In this document: positions 9,555-17,924 of the stretch, piece by piece
Layout: every line of letters starts with the position of its first letter
Position numbering within the stretch: position 1 is the stretch's first letter
Notes under the pieces: generated by a model
Database searches by the model: none
Told to the model about the DNA's origin: nothing
The model's input: only the letters and a program-made list of their open reading frames with translations
Translations under genes and position numbers: made by a program
NCBI RefSeq assembly: GCF_014358015.1
Contig: NZ_JACONV010000003.1
Coordinates: 124,001-188,000, forward strand
Source: Pseudomonas triticifolii
Lineage (GTDB): Bacteria; Pseudomonadota; Gammaproteobacteria; Pseudomonadales; Pseudomonadaceae
Length of the DNA stretch: 64,000 nucleotides
Direction: 5' to 3'

Positions 9555-10577
9555 ATGAACAGCATTACTCGTAACGCCCTCTGCGCCTCGCTTGCACTGC
9601 TCAGCCCCGGCATCTGGGCCTCCGACGCACCGGTCACGCCCAAGGTCATGCTGATCGCCATGTTCGCCCCCGAGGCGCAGAACTGGATCGACCGCCTGCA
9701 CCTGACCAAAGAGATCGAGGTGCCGGGTCTTGCCGCCGAATACCCGACCATCCGCTGCAACGATCAGGACACCTGCCTGATGGTCACGGGCATGGGCCAG
9801 ACCAACGCCGCGGCCTCCACACTGGCGCTGGCCCTGTCGCCGCAGTTCGATCTGCGCAAGACCTACTTCATCGTCGCCGGGATCGCTGGGATCAATCCGC
9901 ATCACGGCACGCTCGGCACCACGGCCTGGGCCCACTATCTGGTGGAGTTCGGTACTCAATGGGAAATCGATTCACGCGATGTGCCCAAGGACTGGCCGAC
10001 CGGCTATCTGGGCATCAACACCAAAGGCCCGAACGAAAAGCCGCCACTGGACTACAAGACCGAAGTCTTCGAGCTCAACCCAACACTGCAGGCCAAGGCC
10101 TTCGCGCTGTCGCAGAACGTTACGCTTAGCGAGAGCAAGGAATCTGCGGCGTGGCGGGTGAAATATCCCTACGCCCCCGCCAACCAGCCGCCACAGGTCA
10201 CGCGGTGCGACACGCTGGCGGGCAATACGTGGTTCTCGGGCACGCGTTTGAGCGAGCGAGCGGAAGTCTGGACGCGCCTGCTGACGGACAACAAGGGTGT
10301 GTACTGCACGACCCAGCAGGAAGATAACTCGACGTACGAGGCACTGTTGCGGGCGAGCAAGGCGGGTAAGGTTGACGTCAATCGCCTCGCCGTGGTCCGC
10401 GCAGGCTCGGACTTCGACCGCCCCTATCCGGGCTACAGCGAAGTGGACAACCTGCTGAAGTATGCCGATCAGGGCGCATTCGTACCCGCGCTGGAAAACC
10501 TGTACCGCACCGGCAATCCGCTGGTGCAGGCGATCGTCAAGGACTGGAAGAACTGGGAAAACGGCGTGCCGCAATAA
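9555..10577 (+). CDS. Purine nucleoside permease (NUP family)
   Basis: A 340-residue protein with a signal peptide (about residues 1-22, cleaved near GIWAS). It matches the NUP family of purine nucleoside permeases: VMLIAMFAPEAQNW at the mature N-terminus, the nucleoside phosphorylase-like MVTGMGQTNAA, and FIVAGIAGINPHHGTLGT. The family was named for adenosine and guanosine uptake but is soluble and related in fold to nucleoside phosphorylases, so it may bind or cleave nucleosides in the periplasm. The ATG at 9555 follows CAGGAG at good spacing; an upstream ATG at 9531 is unlikely. A hairpin follows the gene. Confidence 0.85.
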   Translation: MNSITRNALCASLALLSPGIWASDAPVTPKVMLIAMFAPEAQNWIDRLHLTKEIEVPGLAAEYPTIRCNDQDTCLMVTGMGQTNAAASTLALALSPQFDLRKTYFIVAGIAGINPHHGTLGTTAWAHYLVEFGTQWEIDSRDVPKDWPTGYLGINTKGPNEKPPLDYKTEVFELNPTLQAKAFALSQNVTLSESKESAAWRVKYPYAPANQPPQVTRCDTLAGNTWFSGTRLSERAEVWTRLLTDNKGVYCTTQQEDNSTYEALLRASKAGKVDVNRLAVVRAGSDFDRPYPGYSEVDNLLKYADQGAFVPALENLYRTGNPLVQAIVKDWKNWENGVPQ

Positions 10578-10596
10578 AAGCTGAACGCTGACAGCG

Positions 10597-10619
10597 CTGC
10601 GGGCTGCTCAAGCCCGCAG
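10597..10619 (+). terminator. Hairpin after the nucleoside permease gene
   Basis: A perfect nine-base stem (CTGCGGGCT / AGCCCGCAG) with a five-base loop lies between the permease stop and the convergent collagen-like gene. There is no T run on either side, so termination may be weak or need Rho. Confidence 0.5.
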
Positions 10620-10634
10620 CCTGCCAGGCGCTGT

Positions 10635-11393
10635 TTACAAGCGTTGCAGGATCAGCGCACCTGCAGGTCCTGCGACACCTGGCTGGCCGGGCTCACCCGA
10701 TTTTCCTGACTTGCCGCCATCGGCGCGATACACGATACAGCCCTTGGACGCGCCACCCTTGCCCGCCTTGCCGCCCTCGCCGCCTTTGCCCGGCGCACCA
10801 CCCTCGACATTGACCTTGATCCGCTCGGCCGCATAGCTGTACGGCAACTCGAGGCGAACCTGCGCGCCGGCTGCGCCGTCATGACCATTGCCGCCATTGT
10901 CACCGTTGTAACCACGCCCGGCCTGACCCCAGGTGCAGCCAGGCTCTTCGCCCGTGCCGCCATCAAGACCGACATACCCCGGACCACCTGCGCCGCCGCG
11001 CGCATCGATCGACAGTTGCTCGGCGCTCAGATTATTCACGCGCAGGGTCAGGTTACGGCCTGGCAGAGCGGGCTTTTCGAACGTGCCGGGTGCGCCGCGT
11101 GCCGTGATCTGACTGCCCGTACCGAACTCGCCGCGATCAACGACCAGCTTGAAGGTCTGCACGCCGGGGACAATGGCGATACGCGCTTCGTGACCGAGCA
11201 CCAACTGGCCGATCTTCACGTCATCAATGCCAGCCGGAATCAGGAGGGTGCCGTAATCGGCCACTTCGAGGCGCTCGACCTGCAGAACGCTGCTGTTGCC
11301 GGGGAGACGCATCAGGGAGTGTGGCGCGACGATGATGGCTTGGGCCATTGCCAGTGGACTGAACAGAGCGGCCAGTAAAACGAGATTACGCAT
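10635..11393 (-). CDS. Secreted glycine-rich collagen-like protein
   Basis: A 252-residue product with a signal peptide (MRNLVLLAALFSPLAMAQA) and a beta-rich domain of about 110 residues. Two Gly-rich blocks with many Gly-x-y triplets follow: one near residues 135-175 (GGPGYVGLDGG, GYNGDNGGNGHDGAAG) and one near 200-245 (GKGGEGGKAGKGG, GKSGEPGQPGVAGPAG). Two cysteines, one per block, may pair. The longer frame reaching 11468 is set aside because the ATG at 11393 begins the signal peptide. The start overlaps the stop of the DUF1145 gene by eight bases (ATGCGTAA), so the two are translationally coupled. Function unknown; it may be a cell-surface or periplasmic structural protein. Confidence 0.75.
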   Translation of the reverse strand: MRNLVLLAALFSPLAMAQAIIVAPHSLMRLPGNSSVLQVERLEVADYGTLLIPAGIDDVKIGQLVLGHEARIAIVPGVQTFKLVVDRGEFGTGSQITARGAPGTFEKPALPGRNLTLRVNNLSAEQLSIDARGGAGGPGYVGLDGGTGEEPGCTWGQAGRGYNGDNGGNGHDGAAGAQVRLELPYSYAAERIKVNVEGGAPGKGGEGGKAGKGGASKGCIVYRADGGKSGKSGEPGQPGVAGPAGALILQRL

Positions 11394-11661
11394 GAGAGTG
11401 CCCCGAAGCCGAACGGCCGATGGATTGGACATGAAAGATGCCGAACAGAACGATTTTGCCTCTGTCACGCCATGGGTGCTTGCGACCTCGCAGGCTGGCG
11501 TTGAACAGAATCAATTCCAGCAGATGAGTCAGCAGCAACAGGCTGCCCGCCATATCAATCATCACGCCGAACGGGCTCGGTGCTTCAACGACCGCATTGA
11601 CCAGCACCACCAGCCAGAAACCCAGCATCAGCACCTTTCCCAATCCCCAAACCCACTTCAT
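11386..11661 (-). CDS. DUF1145 family small membrane protein
   Basis: A 91-residue protein with two hydrophobic helices (KVLMLGFWLVVLVNAVV and MAGSLLLLTHLLELILF) and a polar C-terminus, fitting the DUF1145 (YhhL-like) family of unknown function. The frame is open upstream to 11829, but the ATG at 11661 is preceded by AGGGGG and starts at the conserved MKWVWGLGK. Its last codons overlap the start of the collagen-like gene by eight bases, which makes a two-gene operon. Whether the pair works together is not known. Confidence 0.75.
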   Translation of the reverse strand: MKWVWGLGKVLMLGFWLVVLVNAVVEAPSPFGVMIDMAGSLLLLTHLLELILFNASLRGRKHPWRDRGKIVLFGIFHVQSIGRSASGHSHA

Positions 11662-11914
11662 CGCATGCCCCCTGGTCATGATCCTTTTACGAAAGCGAAT
11701 TCTTCGCACGCTTTTCGTCGCCGCACAGTAGACGTGCTGCCCACCGAATATGCCAGCGGTGTGTGAAAAAACATGCACCATCGGTAGATATAGCTCGAAA
11801 CAGGCTCGAAGGCACCGGACATTTGTCACCCCTGGCGCTTTTCACGCAACCGGGACCACGCTTTTCAGCACTCGTCTGGCAGGCTAGTCTTGTCAGTCAC
11901 TCAGAGGACTTTCG

Positions 11915-12412
11915 ATGACTGTCGGTTTTTCCACCCGCACGCCCCAACAAGCGCTGGCTGCCCTGCTCGACCGCTACGCGCCAGCACGGCTGCTGCTGAT
12001 CGGGGCGCAGGCGTTTCCTGCCTTACAGGCCTTCCAGGAAGCGCACCCGCAGACCGAAGTGGCGCAAGCCGAGCCCGGCCTGTTGCCTGCGCACCTGGCG
12101 GCGCAGCGGTTTGACCTGGCATTGGTGGTCGATTGCCTTGAACACATGCCCAAGCGCAGCGGGCTGGAACTGCTGGGCGGCATCCGCAACCTCAACGCCA
12201 GCCGCATCGCCGTACTGGCCGACCTGAAAGCCTGTGGCTGGCAGGAAACCGACTTCTTTTCGCTGGCCTTGCAGGCCAGCGAACGGTTCACACGCGACGA
12301 GCAGGTCCTGACACTGTTCACCTACGACCTGCGCGAATACAAACAAGTGCCTGACTGGCTGAACGCGAAGTTTTGGGCCAACCCGGAAAATTTTGGAAAG
12401 TATTGGTGGTGA
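11915..12412 (+). CDS. DUF6231 family protein, methyltransferase-like fold
   Basis: A 165-residue cytoplasmic protein without a signal peptide. The beginning (PARLLLIGAQAF) and middle (FDLALVVDCLEHMPKRSG) resemble the first and fourth strands of Rossmann methyltransferases, but the glycine-rich SAM loop is reduced to IGAQ. It may be a degenerate or non-catalytic relative. The C-terminus is conserved in type (WLNAKFWANPENFGKYWW). It ends three bases before ychJ, so the two are probably co-transcribed and perhaps coupled. I believe this is the family called DUF6231 in Pseudomonas. Confidence 0.7.
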   Translation: MTVGFSTRTPQQALAALLDRYAPARLLLIGAQAFPALQAFQEAHPQTEVAQAEPGLLPAHLAAQRFDLALVVDCLEHMPKRSGLELLGGIRNLNASRIAVLADLKACGWQETDFFSLALQASERFTRDEQVLTLFTYDLREYKQVPDWLNAKFWANPENFGKYWW

Positions 12413-12415
12413 ATC

Positions 12416-12889
12416 ATGAGTAGTGCCATTTGCCCTTGTGGCAGCGGCGACCTGTTGCTCGCCTGCTGCGGGGGTTACCACGCGGGCCAGCCTGCGCCGT
12501 GCGCGGAAAAGCTGATGCGCTCGCGTTACAGCGCCTATGTACTGGGGCTGACCGATTACCTGGTGCACACCACCTTGCCTGCGCAGCAGGGCGGGCTGGA
12601 CCAGAAAGCCATTGCTCAATGGAGTGCACAAAGCACCTGGCTGGGGCTTGAAGTGGAAAGCGCCGAGGTGTTCGGCGGCAAACCCGAACACGCGTTCGTG
12701 ACCTTCACTGCACGCTGGCACGACGGCAACGGCGAGCATAGCCACAAGGAGCGTTCCTCGTTCGTGCAGAATCAGGAGCGCTGGTACTTCATCGACTCCA
12801 CCGTACCGCTCAAGGCCGGACGCAACGACGCGTGCCCTTGCGGCAGCGAGCAGAAATTCAAGAAGTGCTGTTCGGCGTATGTCGGTTAG
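12416..12889 (+). CDS. ychJ: YchJ family protein with two SEC-C zinc motifs (UPF0225)
   Basis: A 157-residue protein with a SEC-C type cysteine motif at each end. The N-terminal one is [19 protein letters not shown] and the C-terminal one is [13 protein letters not shown]; each can hold one zinc ion. The central domain ([16 protein letters not shown] to [16 protein letters not shown]) has the NTF2-like fold known from YchJ. Its cellular role is unknown. It is the second gene of a pair with the DUF6231 gene and is followed directly by a REP array. Confidence 0.9.
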   Translation: MSSAICPCGSGDLLLACCGGYHAGQPAPCAEKLMRSRYSAYVLGLTDYLVHTTLPAQQGGLDQKAIAQWSAQSTWLGLEVESAEVFGGKPEHAFVTFTARWHDGNGEHSHKERSSFVQNQERWYFIDSTVPLKAGRNDACPCGSEQKFKKCCSAYVG

Positions 12890-12951
12890 TTGAGCCCGAC
12901 AGAAGCACGAGACGGGGCCAAAACGATATCTACGAAAGGAAGTGCGATCTT

Positions 12952-13443
12952 GTGAGAGGCGGCTTGCCGGCGATGCTGTTTCTGAAGCGACACATAAGTG
13001 ACTGAACGGACGCCATCGCCGGCAAGCCGCCTCCCACAGGCTGTGCATTCAGTCAGACGCTTTAGCTTTGCCCCCTTTTTTGCGCCTTTTCTGGACCTGT
13101 GTGTCACAGACTGCATCAACACGCGACGCGCTCGTCGCTACACCCAAGTCTCGCGGCAACCAACGGACGGTGGGAGGCGGCTTGCCGGCGATGCTTTTTC
13201 CGACGCGACACATAAATGACTGAACGGACGCCATCGCCGGCAAGCCGCCTCCCACAGGGTATGCGTTCAGTCAGACACTCTGGTTTTGGCTCCGTTTTGC
13301 GCATTTTCCAGACGTGCGCTCGTCGCTACACCCAAGTCTCGCGGCAACCAATGGACGGTGGGAGGCGGCTTGCCGGCGATGCTTTTTCCGAAGCGATACA
13401 TAAGTGACTGAATGGACGCCATCGCCGGCAAGCCGCCTCCCAC
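12952..13443. repeat. Array of three REP inverted-repeat pairs, partly in a 189-base tandem unit
   Basis: GAGGCGGCTTGCCGGCGATG and its inverse face each other across about 45 bases three times: 12952-13037, 13170-13255 and 13359-13443. Each pair can fold into a large cruciform or a strong RNA hairpin. Copies two and three lie in a tandem duplication with a period of 189 bases that also includes the flanking CGTCGCTACACCCAAG segment. The array fills the 700-base gap between ychJ and the convergent TonB receptor gene, where it could limit read-through. I see no gene in the gap. Confidence 0.9.
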
Positions 13444-13595
13444 GGGGTATGAGTTCAGTCAGACACTTTAGCTTTGGCCCCGTTTTGCGCATCTTCCAGA
13501 CGTGCATACAACGATGAGCCCAGAGCGTGGAAACGGGCTTGCACACACAGCCCTGATCGCAGACCTCTCAAGACACAGGCTCACCCGTGCCCCCC

Positions 13596-16034
13596 TCAAA
13601 ACTCCAGTTGCGCCGAGAACGCTAAGGTCCGTGGGTCGCCCAGGTAGCTGCTGTTCAGCCAGTATTCCTTGTTGGCCAGGTTGCTGACGTTGACCCGCAA
13701 GGTCAGGTCGTTCTCTGAAACACGCAGGCGGTAGCGGGCACCCGCATCGAAGGTGGTGAAGGATGGCAGGTCGTTGTCGTTGCTCTGGTCGGTGTACTGT
13801 TTGCCGGTGTAGAACGCGCCCCCCGTCATCGCCAGCCCCGGCACCTGATTGATGTCGTATTCGGCGTAGACCTTGGCCAGTTGTTTGGCGACGTTAGTCG
13901 GCGCGTTGCCTTCATCGGCTGCGACGCCGGTCTTCTTGATCTTCGGGTCCAGCAGCGTGAAGCCACCGACCAGCGTCAGTTCCGGGATGACCTTGCCGGT
14001 CACGCTGAACTCCAGGCCATTGTTCTCCTGACGGCCATCGACGACGTAGATGTTCGAGCCGGTGGTGTAGCCATTGGGCTTCTCGATGTTGAACAGTGCC
14101 AGAGTCAACAGCGTTTCCCCCAGCGTTGCCTTGGCACCAATCTCGTACTGCTCGCTCACTTCCGGCGCGAAGGCCTGACCCGCGTTGGCGGTGCCGCTTG
14201 GTGCGATACCGCCTGATTGCAGCCCTTCGATGTACGTCGCGTAGGTGGTCAGCCACGGCACAGGCTTGTAGACCAGCGAGATGTTCGGCGAGGTCTTGCT
14301 TTCGTTGTACCGGGTTTCGGTTTCCGCCGAACCAAAGGCCCTGGCGTAGACGAACTCGTTGGCGTAGGTCTTGATCTGGGTGTTGGTCACCCCCAGGATC
14401 GCCGACCACTGCTCGTTGAACGTGATCACGTCGCCGATCAGGAAATTATTGCTTTCCGAGCTGTTGGCCAGGCGCTGATTGCCATGGCCGATGGAGTACG
14501 CAGGCTTGCCGACCTGCGGGGTCTGGTCGAAGCCAATCGTGCCGACGGGCGAGGTGTATTGCGGACCGGGCTGGCTCGGGGTGTAAGGAATGTGGTCTTC
14601 GTACTGTTTCTGACGAGACGTGTTGCCCTGATAGCCCATCGTGACCTTGTGCCCGAGAAAGCCCGTCTCGAACGCCGCATCAAGGAACAACGAGCCGGTT
14701 TTTTCTTCGGTTTCAATCGGCGCAAAGGCGTAGAGCGGCTGCGAGTAGGATCCTGCGCTGTAGACCGTAGGACCTGTGTACGTATTTTCGCTGGTGTACT
14801 GCTGAGCGGCGAACGCGGCGCGCAGGGTGAAGGTGTCGTTCAGACGCCATTTGGCCCGTACGCCCGCCTTGTCCGACTCGTAATCCGAGAACGACCACTT
14901 CTGGCTGTACAGTTTGTCGTTGTCCAGCGACGCGGCGCTCGGGCGCAGCGACTGGTCGCCGAAGAACCAGTAGCTGGTCAGGCCACGAATCTGGGTTTTC
15001 TTGTGCGACGCGTCGAACTGCACCAGCAAGTCATCGGAAACGTTCCAGTCCAGCGCCAGGGAGATCATCTCGCGGCGACGCTTGTTCAGGTCGACAGCCG
15101 TTTCGCCGTCCTGAGTCAGCACGTTGAGGCGATAAGCGAAGGTGCCTTCGCTGTCGATCGGACCGCCGAAGTCGCCGTGCAGGTAGTAGTTCTCGCCACC
15201 CGCATTGCCCATCGTCACGCTGTTATAGCGCTGGTAGGTCGGACGCTTGATCACGTAGTTGACCAGACCGCCCGGTGAAGCAGGACCGTAGAGGAAGCCG
15301 GTCAAACCGGTGATGACTTCCAGTTGCTCCATTTCTTCCAGGTAGTTGCTGCCGTCTGCGCCGTTGGTGAAGCGCAGGCCATCGTTGGCGATGTTCAGGC
15401 TGCCCGCGCTGCTGAAGCCGCGAATATTGACGGCGCTGGCGTATCCGGCGCTGGTGGGGGAATACATCTGGGTGAAGGGGTTGTGCTTGATGACGTCGTC
15501 CAGCGATGTCGCCTGAATGTTCTTGAGCAAGGCCTGCGGGGTCACGCTGATCGAGTAAGGCGCATCCTGCAGTTTCATGCCGCCCAACGCGCCGACGCTG
15601 CTGACGTTTTCGCTGCGATAGCCCGCCGCTTCCGAACCCTCGGCAGCCGTGGCCAGCGCATTGATGTTCACGTCCGAGAGGCTGAGCGTGCCCTCTTCCA
15701 TCGCCATCAGGGTGTAGGTTCCGGCGCTGCTCTGCACCAATTGCAGCCCACTGCCGCGCAGTGCTTCGCGCAAGGCTCCCGCTGCGTCGAATTGCCCTTT
15801 GACCGGCGCGCTGGATTTCCCGGCAGCCAGCGCAGGGTCGAGGCTCAGCACCAGCCCGCTCTGGCTGGCGATCCGGTTCAGCGTGGTCGTCAGCGGTGCC
15901 GCAGGCAGGTCGTAAGGCGTGACCTCGGCAGCCTGTTGCGCGGCCATCAGCAAGGGGCTGGCCAGCGGCGCGCAAAGGGCAATGGCCACCGCCAACATGC
16001 TGGGGCGCAAAAGGGTGTCTAGCGAACGGGACAT
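13596..16034 (-). CDS. TonB-dependent siderophore receptor with N-terminal signalling (STN) domain
   Basis: An 812-residue outer membrane receptor. It has a signal peptide (residues 1-32, cleaved near LLMAAQQ), an STN secretin/TonB short domain at about 38-112 (VTPYDLPAAPLTTTLNRIASQSG onward), a plug at about 140-260 (QDAPYSISVTPQALL, VNIRGFSS, GPASPGGLVNYVIKRP), and a 22-strand barrel ending in a terminal Phe (SAQLEF). It resembles the FpvA/FhuE/ferrioxamine group of receptors, so it probably imports a ferric hydroxamate or a foreign siderophore. STN domains usually signal to an anti-sigma factor, yet no sigma/anti-sigma pair is adjacent. CAGGAG supports the start at 16034. Confidence 0.9.
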   Translation of the reverse strand: MSRSLDTLLRPSMLAVAIALCAPLASPLLMAAQQAAEVTPYDLPAAPLTTTLNRIASQSGLVLSLDPALAAGKSSAPVKGQFDAAGALREALRGSGLQLVQSSAGTYTLMAMEEGTLSLSDVNINALATAAEGSEAAGYRSENVSSVGALGGMKLQDAPYSISVTPQALLKNIQATSLDDVIKHNPFTQMYSPTSAGYASAVNIRGFSSAGSLNIANDGLRFTNGADGSNYLEEMEQLEVITGLTGFLYGPASPGGLVNYVIKRPTYQRYNSVTMGNAGGENYYLHGDFGGPIDSEGTFAYRLNVLTQDGETAVDLNKRRREMISLALDWNVSDDLLVQFDASHKKTQIRGLTSYWFFGDQSLRPSAASLDNDKLYSQKWSFSDYESDKAGVRAKWRLNDTFTLRAAFAAQQYTSENTYTGPTVYSAGSYSQPLYAFAPIETEEKTGSLFLDAAFETGFLGHKVTMGYQGNTSRQKQYEDHIPYTPSQPGPQYTSPVGTIGFDQTPQVGKPAYSIGHGNQRLANSSESNNFLIGDVITFNEQWSAILGVTNTQIKTYANEFVYARAFGSAETETRYNESKTSPNISLVYKPVPWLTTYATYIEGLQSGGIAPSGTANAGQAFAPEVSEQYEIGAKATLGETLLTLALFNIEKPNGYTTGSNIYVVDGRQENNGLEFSVTGKVIPELTLVGGFTLLDPKIKKTGVAADEGNAPTNVAKQLAKVYAEYDINQVPGLAMTGGAFYTGKQYTDQSNDNDLPSFTTFDAGARYRLRVSENDLTLRVNVSNLANKEYWLNSSYLGDPRTLAFSAQLEF

Positions 16035-16048
16035 CGGGCAACTCCTGA

Positions 16049-16068
16049 CGGGAATATTCTCAATGCCA
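16049..16068 (-). promoter_or_regulatory. Possible Fur box upstream of the TonB receptor
   Basis: Read on the minus strand, GGCATTGAGAATATTCCC lies just upstream of the receptor ribosome binding site and contains the ATTGAGAAT core common in Pseudomonas Fur sites. The match to the 19-base consensus is only partial, and a second AT-rich candidate (around 16105-16120) is no better, so this is weak. Confidence 0.25.
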
Positions 16069-16166
16069 GTTAGCCGAGCGAAAACCGGAAAGTGACAGAG
16101 CTGATTGAAAATAATTCCGTTTCAGGAAATCTGCTGTGTCTGCGCGTTGAAAGACCCGGTAACGGG

Positions 16167-16730
16167 TTACACCAGCTTCAGATGGGAGGTGTCGGGCGCC
16201 TTTTCATTATCAGTGCTCCTGGCTTGCCCGATGTTCGTGCCCACCGGCGCAACGCTCAGCCGGGACAGGTCCAGCAGGGGCGGCGCAGGCTGGGGTTGTG
16301 GAGGCAGGATGTCGCTGCCCGCTTCGGCCAGGGAATAGTCCGGTGCGTCGACATCTACGAACGCGGCCATATAGAGATCACGTGGCTTGACCTGCAGCCG
16401 ACCGGCGCTGACCTGGGTCTTGCGCAGCCAGGCCGGTTCGTCAGGCGGGCGGGCCAGTTCGACCTCCTCAACGTCCATTTCATCGGGCGGTGAGTCGATA
16501 ACGGCCATCGGCACGACTTCAACGTGCGCACCTGCCCGTTCGAGCGTTGCCCGATACTTTTCCGCGGTGGTCGCATCAAGTCCGTTTTTGAGCACCAACC
16601 GTCGTCCCGAGAACAGCAGGTTCAGGCGCGTCGCGTCTGCCTGGAACAGCTTTCCCAGGTTGGCCTTGACCCTCTCAGGCTGGGCTCCGACCACCAACTG
16701 GCCGTCGAAGACGATTTCATATTGACTCAT
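16167..16730 (-). CDS. Conserved hypothetical protein with N-terminal ribosomal L12-like/TGEF-type domain
   Basis: The 187-residue product starts at an ATG (MSQYEIVFDGQL); the open frame to 16823 is probably untranslated. The first 75 residues form a small alpha/beta domain (VKANLGKLFQAD, LFSGRRLVLKNGLDATTAEKYRATLERAGA). I have seen this at the N-terminus of several Pseudomonas membrane and secretion-related proteins, where it is not understood. The remaining residues are acidic and proline-rich (PPQPQPAPPLLD) and look disordered. No transmembrane helix is seen. Function unknown. Confidence 0.6.
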   Translation of the reverse strand: MSQYEIVFDGQLVVGAQPERVKANLGKLFQADATRLNLLFSGRRLVLKNGLDATTAEKYRATLERAGAHVEVVPMAVIDSPPDEMDVEEVELARPPDEPAWLRKTQVSAGRLQVKPRDLYMAAFVDVDAPDYSLAEAGSDILPPQPQPAPPLLDLSRLSVAPVGTNIGQARSTDNEKAPDTSHLKLV

Positions 16731-16843
16731 GAGAGACACCCGGTTGCACGTGGACAAAGTATGACGCAGCGTCGGAGAACGGGACAAGCGGGTTACCCTT
16801 GGCCCGCGAGTTGCTAAACTCAAGCCTCATTCGGAGCAACCAC

Positions 16844-17335
16844 ATGTTTTTTCAGGCGCACATTACAAGAACACTGAGCCTTGCGCTGATCATGCTGGGG
16901 CTCTCGGGATGCTCCCTGTGGAGTTTCGACAGCTTCCAGGACCCGGAAGTGCATTTGCTGAAGGTGCAGGTCGTCAAGGCCAGGCTGACGCAGCAGGACT
17001 TCAAGCTGCATTTCGAGATCGACAACCCTAACGATTCGCGGATTCTGGTGCGCGCTTTTCAGTACAAGATCACCCTGAACGACATGGTGCTGGCCGACGA
17101 CCGGTCCAACGACTGGTTTTTCGTCGACGCCCACAGTACCAGGATCTTTGTAGTGCCGATCAGCACCAATCTATGGCGGCACGCGAAGTACATCGCCCAA
17201 TTGTTGAAGCGGCCCGATGAGGCCATCCACTATCGGCTTGAAGGCAAACTCAAGACGGGTCTGGTGTTCAGGAACAGCATCCGGATAGGCCGCTCGGGTG
17301 ACGTGGCACCCGAGGAACTGATCCATAGACGCTGA
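16844..17335 (+). CDS. LEA type 2 (LEA14/WHy domain) lipoprotein
   Basis: A 163-residue protein with a lipobox (LSGC) at residues 22-25 and the LEA14-like WHy domain that follows (EVHLLKVQVVKARLTQQDFKLHFEIDNPNDSRILVRAFQY, split by strands). The phrase FEIDNPN is a hallmark of this fold, which is linked to desiccation and stress protection in plants and appears as envelope lipoproteins in Pseudomonas. CGGAG at 16832-16836 supports the ATG at 16844. It is convergent with the holin-like gene, 11 bases away. Confidence 0.8.
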   Translation: MFFQAHITRTLSLALIMLGLSGCSLWSFDSFQDPEVHLLKVQVVKARLTQQDFKLHFEIDNPNDSRILVRAFQYKITLNDMVLADDRSNDWFFVDAHSTRIFVVPISTNLWRHAKYIAQLLKRPDEAIHYRLEGKLKTGLVFRNSIRIGRSGDVAPEELIHRR

Positions 17336-17346
17336 GACGGTCCAGC

Positions 17347-17676
17347 CTAACCGCCCAGTCGGCCCTTGATCAGTTCCATCAGAAACTTCCAGATGTCTGC
17401 CGCCCACAAGGCGCGATTGATGGCCGCGATCAGTGCACCACCAAATGAGCCCAGCAGAAAACCGACCCCGGCGATGTTGCGAGGCTCATCAACACCCAGG
17501 TAATTGCTGGCGATACCGGTCAGAAACACGGCGCACGCCACACCTGTGATCAGGAACACCGTCCAGGCTCGCCAGTTCAGCAGGCTCGCCTGGTGCCACC
17601 AACCAGAAATGATTGCGCCAACCAGCCCGGCCAGCAACCAGTCTGCTCTGTCTACCAAGCCGTTCAAGAGCTCCAT
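17347..17676 (-). CDS. Phage holin-like membrane protein
   Basis: A 109-residue protein with three or four hydrophobic segments (WLLAGLVGAIISGWW, AWTVFLITGVACAVFLTGIA, IAGVGFLLGSFGGALIAAI) and a short charged C-terminus. Size, topology and the GFLLGSFGG segment fit LydA-type phage holins, which make the inner membrane hole at lysis. No endolysin, spanin or virion gene is near. Upstream lies a promoter overlapped by two copies of a palindrome that also occurs in front of the repressor gene, so this gene is likely the repressed target. It could be a prophage relic or a holin kept for another use. Confidence 0.7.
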   Translation of the reverse strand: MELLNGLVDRADWLLAGLVGAIISGWWHQASLLNWRAWTVFLITGVACAVFLTGIASNYLGVDEPRNIAGVGFLLGSFGGALIAAINRALWAADIWKFLMELIKGRLGG

Positions 17677-17739
17677 GAGCCTGACTCCGTATCAAAAATG
17701 ATGGAATTCACATCACGTCACGTTTCAGTATTGAAACAA

Positions 17740-17776
17740 TATTTAAGCATGCTTAATTAATTAGTCAAGCATACTT
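17740..17776 (-). promoter_or_regulatory. Repressor-type promoter with two palindromic operators upstream of the holin-like gene
   Basis: On the minus strand a -35 element TTGACT (17763-17768) is followed 16-17 bases on by an AT-rich -10-like TTAAAT/TAAATA. The perfect palindrome TTAAGCATGCTTAA (17743-17756) sits between the two elements, and a near copy, AAGCATACTT (17767-17776), overlaps the -35. The same palindrome recurs at 19020-19031 next to the repressor gene. This is the arrangement expected for a phage early promoter held off by a CI-type repressor. Confidence 0.75.
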
Positions 17777-17924
17777 AACTTAATATCATCAACAGCAGCA
17801 GTATCTGGAAAATTGCCGTTCATTCTGAAGCGGGCGCAGAGTGCCGGGAGCGGCGTGACCGCGCTGAGTGCGGGATGGATCGTCTTATGAGAGGCGTCGA
17901 CTGGCCACCGCATTGCACCGCGGA

